Source: Astragalus membranaceus (Eukaryota > Streptophyta > Magnoliopsida > Fabales > Fabaceae). From it: a stretch of 64,000 bases of DNA. The notes under the pieces are model-generated. The model worked only from the letters and a program-made list of their open reading frames with translations. It searched no databases and was not told where the DNA came from. This document shows positions 9,235 through 19,003 of the stretch, one piece after another; positions within the stretch are counted from its first letter, which is position 1, and the number at the start of each line of letters is the position of its first letter. The DNA is taken from contig CM076849.1 in the NCBI GenBank assembly GCA_039519185.1, positions 68,442,784 to 68,506,783 of the forward strand. Reading direction: 5' to 3'. The position numbers and the translations under genes are program-made.

Positions 9235-11862
9235 TGTAACACCCATTTCTACCCGACAATTTAATAATAAAAATCAGAGTTTTCAAAAACAAATAAATGT
9301 ACATTTTCCGACTACAACCACAAAATGAACATAGTTAAGTCATTGGTAAAAACAGATACATAGCACTTTAAAAATAAGTCAACTTCCATTACTACGCAGC
9401 GGATTTTCAAAAAGGTTTCAACTCAAAATAATCACGGCCTCTTTATCCAACTTAAGACAACTCATAAAACAGCGACAACCAACATTAAAATTCAGACAAC
9501 AGGATAACAAAATAAAATAGTAATAATATGCGTTCATCCCCCCGAGTGCTACGTATCAGAGCGACGACACTGACTCGAACTAACGAAGGTACACAGCCTT
9601 CATTCGTGGTTACCTGCACGTTACCAACACGGGGTAACATTCAAACAGAATGGGTGAGATATCGAGCCATATAATAGAATGTATGAAAAACAATATATAT
9701 CAGAATGAAGACATCTCAATTCATCACTTCACAACAATCAAATAACTGCAATCTTCACGAATCATCAACATAACCACTCATCAAAATGCAAATGGGCCAT
9801 CAGCGGTACCCTCAACAAAATACAATGGGCCATCAGCGGTACCCTCAACAAAATACAAATGGGCCATCAGCGGTACCCTCATCAAACTACGAATGGGCCA
9901 TCAGCGGTACCCTCAACAAAATACAAATGGGCCATCAGGGGTACCCTCAACAAAATACAAATGGTCCATCAGCGGTACCCTCATCAAACTACGAATGGGC
10001 CATCAGCGGTACCCTCAACAAAATACAAATGGGCCATCAGCAATACCCTCAACAAAATACAAATCAACGACTTTACCAACAATTATCAACTAGCAATTCA
10101 ACACTTTACCAACAATTAGCACTTGACCAATTTAACCACTTAACCAACAACTAATCTTTTCAACAATTTAACAATTAATAATTGACAACGTAATCAACAA
10201 TTAGCCAACCGGGGGCCTAATGCGCCTAAAGCGCCCAACAACAGCAAACATTGCGCCCTATGCGCCCAGCAACAACAAACATGCAAACAACAACAACAAA
10301 CAGCAACAGCAAACAGCAACAGCAGACAACAAGCAACAGGCAGCCACATATGGCGCCCAGTGCGCCCAGCAACAATCAGACAACAGGCAACAGGCAGCCA
10401 TACTTGGCGCCCTTGGCGCCCATGGCGCCCAGGAACAACAGGGGCAGCCACACCTGGCGCCCAGCAACAACAACTGACAAATTTCCATCAAACATACCTC
10501 TACTTCGGTGAATTAATTAACCTATCAAACGATATCGAAACTTAGCAAAGGACCCCTCTATGGAAAGCTAAGAATGTCTAGTTCCTGACTATAATTGTTA
10601 TTTTGCAAAATAATTGTCCAATTCGTACAGTTTCAGTAAATAAGCAACAAGGTTCAGAAAATAGGACAGCCACCATGACCTAGCTTGTGACACCTCTAAA
10701 ATTATCAAAACTAAGTCAAATGACATGGGACTTGAGCCTAAGCCGAGGAAAATTGAGTGTAGTTTTCAATGAATCAAGAATCATTCAAAAAGGAGTTCAA
10801 ACGAAAACGTTATACACGAAATACCGAACCTATATCCAGATTGTTTCCAGAATTTTAACCTAACTTGTGACACTTATAACTCGAGCTATACAACTCCACA
10901 TGCAACCAAACTAGTGCCAAATTAACAAGCATTAAGTCTAGTTTCTGTAAAGGTAAACCACATAATTTTTGGACCACTATATTGTTCCCAGTTACTGTAT
11001 AACTGAACCTATATCCAGATTGTCTCCAGAATTTTAACCTAACTTGTGACACCGGTAACTCGAGCTATACAACTTGAAATGCAACCAAACTAGTGCCAAA
11101 TTAACAAGCATTAAGTCTAGTTTCTGAAAAGGTAAACCACATAATTGTTGGACAACTAGATTGTTCCCAATTACTGTATAACTGAACCTATACCCAGATC
11201 GTTTCCAACACCAACACATAGATTCAAACATTAACCATAGTTTTCAAGAGATAAACATGGATTCAATCATCAACAATAGTCTACACAAGAGATTCAATCA
11301 TCAATAATTGTTCAAACAACAGATCCAATCAACAATAATAGTTTAGACAATAGAGCCAATCATCAAAAATAGATCAACATATAGGATCATTCACCAACAA
11401 TAATTTCGAATATCATCAATAGATTTTCAAAGGTTAAACAAATAGAATCACTTATTAAACAAACATAGGATCCCCTAATTCCCTACATAAAGCCCTTCAT
11501 ATACCCTATTATAGAGTTAGAACCCCACCCTTACCTTGGATTGAAGTTGAAACTCTCCTTGGTCCTTGCCCTAGCTCTCTTCACCGCTCCCTCTCTATGG
11601 CTCTCTCTCAATCCTTATTTTTTTTCTTCTAAATGAGCAAACCCTAAAATAACACCTATTTATAATTTATTTAGTCTTATGGGCTTTATCATAAACTTAT
11701 GCGACTTTAGCTTCATGGGCCTTTTTTACACTCCTTATTTTACTACTCCTAACACCAACAATAGGCCCACATACGAAAACATATTTTTACTCTAATATTT
11801 TCCTACCACTTAATTTCCTAATAATTAATTAAATAATTAATTAACTATTTTGGGGCGTTACA
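9235..11862 (-). repeat. Left (3') LTR of the small-interior element
   Basis: 2628 bp, TG...CA. It contains a 34-bp tandem array (9785-10066), a block rich in GGCGCC hexamers and CAACAACAA (10205-10470), and a ~180-bp near-tandem repeat (10845-11205). It matches the right LTR along its whole length with scattered single-base and small indel differences. Confidence 0.9.
9785..10066. repeat. 34-bp minisatellite inside the LTR
   Basis: Eight units of GGGCCATCAGCGGTACCCTC plus a variable tail. Two tail types alternate: type A ends CAACAAAATACAA, type B ends ATCAAACTACGA. The order is A A B A A B A A, a three-unit higher-order repeat. The right LTR has the same order at 12614-12896. Peptide-like open frames across it are only a product of the repeat. 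Confidence 0.85.
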
Positions 11863-12065
11863 ACTCTCCCCCACTTAGAACATTTTCGTCCTCGAAAATT
11901 TACCTGATTCGAACAACTCAGGATAAGATTCTCGCATCTTGATACAACATCATATCACTACAACACAAACAATAGTTAGAACTTAAATGACAATACTAGA
12001 TCGTCAAATGACGCAACAACTAGACAACTTGGTCGGACAGACCGAAACAGCTCTGATACCACTAA
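11863..12065 (-). other. 203-bp interior with PPT and PBS
   Basis: On the minus strand the interior starts with the PBS TGGTATCAGAGC (complement near 12048-12062) and ends with the PPT AAGTGGGGGAGAG (near 11864-11876). Between them are about 150 non-coding bases. No gag start or other frame is present. Confidence 0.85.
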
Positions 12066-14689
12066 TGTAACACCCATTTCTACCCGGCAATTTAATAATA
12101 AAAATCAGAGTTTTCAAAAACAAATGGATGTACATTTTCCGACTACAACCACAAAATGAACATAGTTAAGTCATTGGTAAAAACAGATACAGATCACTTT
12201 AAAAATAAGTCAACTTCCATTACTACGCAGCGGATTTTCAAAAAGGTTACAACTCAAAATAATCACGGCCTCTTTATCCAACTTAAGACAACTCATAAAA
12301 CAACGACAACCAACATTAAAATTCAGACAACAGGATAACAAAATAAAATAGTAATAATATGCGTTCATCCCCCCGAGTGCTACGTATCAGAGCGACGACA
12401 CTGACTCGAACTAACGAAGGTACACAACCTTCATTCGTGGTTACCTGCACGTTACCAACACGGGGTAACATTCAAACAGAATGGGTGAGATATCGAACCA
12501 TATAATAGAATGTATGAAAAACAATATATATCAGAATCAGGACATCTCAATTCATCACTTCACAACAATCAAATAACTGCAATCTTCACGAATCATCAAC
12601 ATAACCACTCATCAAAATGCAAATGGGCCATCAGCGATACCCTCAACAAAATACAATGGGCCATCAGTGGTACCCTCAACAAAATACAAATGGGCCATCA
12701 GCGGTACCCTCATCAAACTACGAATGGGCCATCAGCGGTACCCTCAACAAAATACAAATGGGCCATCAGCGGTACCCTCAACAAAATACAAATGGGCCAT
12801 CGGCGGTACCCTCATCAAACTACGAATGGGCCATCAGCGGTACCCTCAACAAAATACAAATGGGCCATCAGCGATACCCTCAACAAAATACAAATCAACG
12901 ACTTTACCAAAAATTATCAACTAGCAATTCAACACTTTACCAACAATTAGCAATTGACCAATTTAACCACTTAACCAACAATTAATCTTTTCAACAATTT
13001 AACAATTAATAATTGACAACGTAATCAACAATTAGCCAACCAGGGGCCTAATGCGGCTAAAGCACCCAACAACAGCAAACATGGCGCCCTATGCGCCCAG
13101 CAACAACAAACATGCAAACAACAGCAAACAGCAAACAGCAACAGCAAACAGCAGACAACAAGCAACAGGCAGCCACATCTGGCGCCCATGGCGCCCAGCA
13201 ACAATCACACAACAGGCAACAGGCAGTCAAACTTGGCGCCCTTGGCGCCCATGGCGCCCAGGAACAACAGGGGCAGCCACACCTGGCGCCCAGCAACAAC
13301 AACAGACAAATTTCCATCAAACATACCTCCACTTCGGTGAATTATTTAACCTATCAAACGGTATCGAAACTTAGCAAAGGACCCCTCTATGGAAAGATAA
13401 GAATGTCTAGTTCCTGACTATAATTGTTATTTTGCAAAATAATGGTCCAATTCGTACAGTTTCAGTAAATAGGCAACAAGATCCAGAAAACAGGACAGCC
13501 ACCATGACCTAGCTTGTGACACCTATAAAATTATCAAAACTCAGTCAAATGACATGGGACTTGAGCCTAACCTGAAACAAATTGAGTGTAGTTTTCAATG
13601 AATCAAGAATCATTCAAAAAGGAGTTCAAACGAAAACGTTATACACGAAATACCGAACCTATATCCAGATTGTTTCCAGAATTTTAACCTAACTTGTGAC
13701 ACCTATAACTCGAGCTATACAACTCCAAATGCAACAAAACTAGTGCCAAATTAACAAGCATTATGTGTAGTTTCTGAAAAGGTAAACCACATAATATTTG
13801 GACCACTAGATTGTTCCCAGTTACTGTATAACCGAACCTATACCCAGATTGTCTCCAGAATTTTAACCTAACTTGTGACACCTATACCTCGAGCTATACA
13901 ACTCCAAATGCAACCAAACTAGTGCCAAATTAACAAGCATTAAGTCTAGTTTCTGAAAAGGTAAACCACATAATTGTTGGACCACTAGATTGTTCCCAGT
14001 TACTGTATAACCGGACCTATACCCAGATCATTTCCAACACCAACACATAGATTCAAACATTAACCATAGTTTTCAAGAGATAAACATGGATTCAATCATC
14101 AACAATAGTCTACACAAGAGATTCAATCATCAATAATAGTTCAAACAACAGATCCAATCAACAATAATAGTTTAGACAATAGAGCCAATCATCTAAAATA
14201 GATCAATATATAGGATCATTCACCAACAATAATTTCGAATATCATCAATAGATTTTCAAAGGTTAAACAAATAGAATCACTTATTAAACAAACATAGGAT
14301 CCCCTAATTCCCTACATAAAGCCCTTCATATACCCTATTATAGAGTTAGAACCCCACCCTTACATTGGATTGAAGTTGAAACTCTCCTTGGTCCTTGCCC
14401 TAGCTCTCTTCGCCGCTCCCTCTCTATGGCTCTCTCTCAATCCTTTTTTTTTCTTCTAAATGAGCAAACCCTAAAATAACACTTATTTATAATTTATTTA
14501 GTCTTATGGGCTTTCTCATACACTTATGCGACTTTAGCTTCATGGACCTTTTTTACACTCCTTATTTTACTACTCCTAACACCAACAATAGGCCCACATA
14601 CGAAAATATATTTTTACTCTAATACTTTCCTACCACTTAATTTCCTAATAATTAATTAAATAATTAATTAACTATTTTGGGGCGTTACA
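12066..14689 (-). repeat. Right (5') LTR of the small-interior element
   Basis: 2624 bp, nearly the same as the left LTR. It carries the 34-bp array at 12614-12896, the GGCGCC-rich block at 13040-13295 and the ~180-bp duplicated segment at 13655-14035. The few differences from the left copy suggest a fairly recent insertion. Confidence 0.9.
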
Positions 14690-14694
14690 GACAA

Positions 14695-15630
14695 CTCCAC
14701 TAACACAGAAAGAGGGCATGGACAAGTGTAAGTTCTGTCGTTATCACCGAAGCCACAGTCACGACACCACCCAGTGTAGGGTCTTGAGGGATGACATTGA
14801 GGAGAAGATCCAAAAAGGGAAACTCTCTCAGTACGTGAAGAAGGATCAGGAAAGGAAACAGTCTCGCTCACCTCGGAAGGGTAACACCGTGGTCAACGAA
14901 GTAACCAAACCCCCCATGGAAAAAACCAGTGACTCCTCTTAGGAGGACAAGCCGAGACAACATCGAGCTCGGCCCGTGGCAATGGTGATCCTGGGGGGAT
15001 ACTCAGTCGACGCCAGGGAAACCAAACGGTCCATGAAGCAAAAATGAAAAGAGATACTAAGTCTCGCTTGTAATCTGACCCTGAAAGCACCCTCAAACCA
15101 ACCACCACTCACTTTCTCTGATCAAGATTTGCTGTGATGGTCGACGTCGAAGTTAAAATTAAGAATGCTGGTAGTCCAAGGAAGCTCGGCCGACCTTGTG
15201 TTCAAAGACCTCCTAGCTAGGGATACTGAAAATCGCAGAGACCGACCTCGCTCCCTACCGAGGCTACGATTTTTCCGGGTTTAATGGGGCCTTGACCCGG
15301 CCTCTAGGATATGTCGAGCTCATGATGGTGACTTATCACAATGGGGACCTTTCTCGCACAATAAAAACTCAATTTTCTGGTTCTCCCTTGTAAGTCACCC
15401 TACAACTGCATCATTGGAAGGCCGACTCTAGGTAGTTTGGGCGCGGTCGCTTCCACTGTGCACCTAAAAATGAAGTTTTATTCATTAAAGAACGAGATCA
15501 TCACAATAGCTACCGACCTGGAAGCGGAAAAAGGTGCCACTACCTCTCCATCAAGTCGTAGCACGAGGTCGATAAAGAAGCACCCGAAGCGACTCACAAA
15601 GGATCCGAGGTTGAGACAGTTCAATAGGTG
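14695..15630 (+). pseudogene. Tat-like copy A gag 3' end and protease remnant
   Basis: The gag continues from 9234 after the inserted element. CKFCRYHRSHSHDTTQC (from 14724) is the Cys/His nucleocapsid motif of Tat-lineage gag; lysine- and arginine-rich sequence follows. At about 15135-15630 a protease-like segment ends in the typical IIGRPTLGSLGAV...STVHLKMKF block (near 15407-15475). The frame is broken by a TAG near 14939, TGA codons near 15130 and more. Protease homology stops at about 15630. No reverse transcriptase, RNase H or integrase follows, here or in copy B, so the family appears to be non-autonomous by design rather than by chance deletion in one copy. Confidence 0.8.
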
Positions 15631-16268
15631 ATCGCCACAACCAGCTCACCAGAAAGCTGAACTACTTACAATAACTGTAACAACAATATCACTCAAATGT
15701 AATGAGATTGCACCTATGGGTCAATTGAAATAAAACGAGGTTCTTTTTGCAAAGTGTTCAACTACTCTCCATAAAAAGAAGACTGAGATTGAGGTAGAAG
15801 ACCCTGCCCGACCTCACCAAACTTCTTCACTCCATGTTCACTCCAAGCCTAGCACTTGGTGAGCTGGACTGAAGGAAGTGCCGAGACATCAATGACCTCG
15901 AGACCGACTCGTTCGAACCTCCTTGGTTCGAGCTCAAGACAAGCCGAGCACTTAAAAGAGCTGGATTAAGGCAGGGGAGAGGGGTCGCTCACGGATTAAA
16001 GTGGATACTAACTCGCTCACGACCCCGAGTCTAACGCGAACCACCCCGTATCTCCTTCGAGCCGTGTTCGACCAAGCGCTCGGCCCTTGGTGAACTGGGT
16101 TAAAGTGGATACTAACTCGCTCTCGACGTTTAACTCACTCGAGAGGTCGGAGAAACACGTCTGACCCGGTCAAGATTGCATACAATACCAAAGGAAAATC
16201 AAGAAACATATGCAAAATAAATGATTAACGAAATTAAAACCGGACTCGGAAGGCGCCTCATGTTTATA
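15631..16268. repeat. Tat-like copy A spacer with imperfect ~115-bp repeats
   Basis: This is non-coding sequence between the protease remnant and the antisense gene. A module around CTTGGTGAACTGG, TTAAAGTGGATACTAAC and TCGCTCACGACC recurs two to three times with changes, spaced by roughly 115 bases. The same modules occur in copy B (37380-37780). Such tandem modules are common in the spacers of Tat-lineage elements. Confidence 0.6.
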
Positions 16269-18488
16269 TTACAAGAAAGGTGGTCCCGGATGAAACCGCG
16301 ACCACCAACAAAACAAGTTACATTTCAAAATAAATTTAAAAAGGAGGGTTGTAGATGACATCCGCGTCTTGGAGCTCGCCTCCATCCAAGCGTGGCTTGA
16401 CAATTCTCCCTCACGAACCTCATGCATAGACTGCCTTAGGGAAAGGTCTAGGCCGGGGTTGTGCACAACGACGTGGCTGACAGCATTCTGGAAGGCAGCC
16501 ATGGCTATTTCCAACCCTTACTGGGTAGATTCTTGCTTGGACCTAACCGCCTCATCCCGAGCCTCCAACACCGACTTCAGATCACCCTCTAGCACCTGCT
16601 TTTGGTTCTTGAGCTCTTCGGCTTTTTTTCCCAACTCCTCAACTCGCCGCTCCAACTCAGGAACCTTCTCCCCGGCTTGAGCTTTCTCCTCAGCCTCGGA
16701 TAGAGCTTTCTTCATCCTCTCCAGGCCCTTTTCAGTCGAGCTCAAGCTTTCCACCTTAGCAGCTAGAGTGTCCCTCTCCAGCTTAAGTCGATCTTGCTCC
16801 TCCCGAGTCTCTACAAGAAGCATGTCACGACAATATTTTAATTTCTGCTTTTTATCCAGTAATTCACCATCAAGTCACGAGTTTTCAGCTTCAAGGAGTT
16901 TACCTTTCTCCTTGACAGCAGCCTCGGCGTTGCATTTGATGAAGATGTCTTGGCCCAGTTTGCCGACCTTGATACAATCTTTAAAATTCTCTACCGTGAG
17001 GTCTGCAGGAGTTCCCTTGGCAGCAGCCCCTTTTGGCTTTTTTGATTGAGGAGTCAAGACCGGAGGGGGGCGCTTCAAAGGATCCTTGGCCGCGCTCTTA
17101 AGCTTGGGATTCAAATCTTTATTCTCTGTTTGTTGGCGGTGAGGAGTGCCCTAGGCACTAACGACCCCAACAGCAGAGGAGGAGAGGACAAGAGCCAAGC
17201 TGAAGGGGCTGCAAGATCTGCAAGATCTGCACATCATCTTCCTTGCACCCAGCTGCATTCATGAGAGCAGCAAAGCTGAAGGGGGAAGTCATCTTATCTG
17301 AAAGAAAAGAAAGGAAACCGAGGTTAATATCGGAACATACAAAATTATACAACATATGCAAGAAAATGAAATCTACCAAGGGAAGTAGTGAGAGCTGTAG
17401 GGTACTCGGCATTGACTGTCTAGAAAATTTGGCAGTCGATTTTCTTAATTTTGGTGGTAAACTTGTCCACCCACTCCGAAAGCACTTGGAGAGTCTGAGC
17501 TTCCTCCCCAGCGAGGCTATTGGCTCGGCAAGCGTACTCATGGCTGTCATGCTTGAAGTGATCCCCCGTCCATGAGAACGGGAACTTGCGCTTTACGACC
17601 CGCCCCTTCTCATCAAGCTCGGTCACCTCCTTCTTCGCAGCCTCGTTTACCGGCCTTGCGTAGAAGAACCAATATTTAAAGTCTATCACAAAGTCCGTCA
17701 CCAGTGTGAACAGACCTTGCTTACGATTACAACAGAGTCCAACTTGACCCTGCCTCTCTTTACCTGACCCAACCTCAGGCTGGTGAAAGACCTCAAACAA
17801 GCTAAAAAATACCTTGTGTCTATAGGGTCGGCTCGTGGCCCCGATCACAATCTCAAAGGTCTTCATAAAACCCCACGTGTTGGGAGTGAGATGCGAGGGG
17901 GCGACTCTCAAATACCTCATAATCCGCTTCTGGAAAGCACTAAAGGGAAGACGGATCATCATCTTTTCAAACATGGCTAAGTAAACAAAGAGCCTTAGCC
18001 CCGAAACTTCTTTGCAAATGGCTCGGTGTTGGGAACGGCCTCCAATCTCTATTCTTGCACCTCATCGCTGAGGTAAACTTCACCAGGTCGGACAATTCTT
18101 TTCCGGATTTGTAAACTGTCCCGATCTCACAGACATCTTTGGAGAACCACCTACACGGGTCCTCAGCCTCGACCTTTTCCTCCTCCAACTCTGGTCCAAC
18201 CTGATCTAATGGTTCGACCCTGGGGGGCCAATTTTCAGTCGAAGGAGTGGCGGAAGACCCACTAGCCTCGGCTAAGTGCACTCACCTCGTCGAGGTAGAC
18301 ATCCTATCCTCAACAGGGATGGGTTCACCCTCCGCAGACTTCTTTAATGGTTTCCCAGGCGGAATAAAGCGCGACCTCTCACTCTCTCGCGTCTTCACCA
18401 GCTTTACCTACAGAGGAGGAAGTCGAGGTCAGAGGCGCGTGAGGAGAATAAGCTCGGCCCCAACAAAATCAGGACCGGTACTGACCAT
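16269..18488 (-). pseudogene. Antisense ORF of Tat-like copy A (gypsy-type transposase_28-like, coiled coil)
   Basis: This reads on the strand opposite to gag. From the ATG at 18488 the pieces are: an acidic N-terminal part to about 17970; a globular part (17974-17420) with RYLRVAPSHLTPNTWGFMKTFE and HKVFFSLFEVFHQP, resembling the 'putative gypsy type transposon' domain (Pfam transposase_28); a basic stretch LKRPPPVLTPQSKKPKG (about 17080); and a long heptad-like coiled coil rich in E, K, R and L (16823-16518) with a short tail to 16269. Frameshifts and stops separate the pieces. Copy B has the same order at 37724-39685 with different lesions, so the ancestor was one gene of about 650-700 codons. 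Antisense genes of this kind are known in Tat-lineage elements such as Grande; their function is unknown. Confidence 0.7.
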
Positions 18489-18690
18489 CTTCCTCCCCGA
18501 GGCAAGGTGCAGGTTGGCCCAGGTACGCCGACCCAGGTGAAGAACATTTATAAAGGTCTGGAAACAATAAACTAAGAAGAGAAAATGATAGCCGACCTCT
18601 GTAAAGAAAAACTTCAAGGAAATCACTCTCATGGTTGGGAGAAAAGAGCTCTCTAGGAAATCAATGGTATTAGAGCACTGGGCTCCTACC

Positions 18691-18700
18691 CCTTTTATAG
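18691..18700 (-). promoter_or_regulatory. TATA box for the antisense gene of copy A
   Basis: The minus strand reads CTATAAAAGG, a near-consensus TATA box, about 200 bases upstream of the antisense start at 18488. It lies inside the element, separate from the LTR promoter, and points leftward into the antisense gene. It suggests an internal promoter. Copy B is cut off before the matching position. Confidence 0.5.
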
Positions 18701-18760
18701 GAACCCTGGGCTCGGAAGGCAAATCGACGCATCTCTTCCCGAGGCAATTAATGGTCATGC

Positions 18761-18999
18761 ACTGAAAACTAGGCAGTCATTATGACATGACACCTCATTC
18801 CAATCAAACGTCACATCAATGCGCCACCATGACACGTGTCACTACACAAAAATGTCTGAGGTCACAACGGCCGACTTGGGGGCAATTTTGACTTGGCGAG
18901 ATCGACCTCGCGTTCAACACCATCAGCGCCTCAACCTCGAATCAACTACAACAACTGAAGCCAAGGCCGCACTACTGTGACCGACCTCGACTTGGGGGG
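18761..18999 (+). other. Tat-like copy A 3' UTR and polypurine tract
   Basis: This ends in CGACTTGGGGGG (18988-18999). Its continuation is GGGGGAAAC at 30526-30534, directly before the LTR start TGTTCCAGAC. The 11.5 kb in between are later insertions. The G run is both the PPT core and the target of the solo LTR described below. Confidence 0.8.
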
Positions 19000-19003
19000 T
19001 GAT

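Larger units (their letters stand above)
9235..14689 (-). mobile_element. LTR retroelement with 2.6-kb LTRs and a 203-bp interior
   Basis: Two near-identical LTRs (9235-11862 and 12066-14689) begin TGTAACACCC and end GGCGTTACA on the plus strand. The element is flanked by the perfect 5-bp target duplication gacaa (9230-9234, 14690-14694). Read on the minus strand, the right LTR is followed by TTAGTGGTATCAGAGCTG (initiator-Met-type PBS). The left LTR is preceded by TTCTAAGTGGGGGAGAGT (PPT), itself preceded by TTTTCGAGGACGAAAATG, the usual sequence after the integrase gene of chromoviruses. No gag or pol is present. It looks like an extreme internal-deletion derivative of a chromovirus that still moved, since it carries its own TSD. 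The host site is the gag of Tat-like copy A. Confidence 0.92.

Noticed and set aside
9786..10154. Open frames reading repeated MGHQRYPQQNT-type peptides (also 12510-12985)
   Set aside because: They are translations of the 34-bp minisatellite in three frames inside an LTR; no promoter, start context or known domain.
10194..10511. Alanine-, cysteine- or asparagine-rich open frames (also 13051-13417)
   Set aside because: Low-complexity products of GGCGCC and CAA repeats in the LTR.
14668..15108. Minus-strand frames of 60-75 codons opposite the copy A gag
   Set aside because: Shadows of the sense gag; the real antisense gene lies further right (16269-18488) and is supported by two copies.
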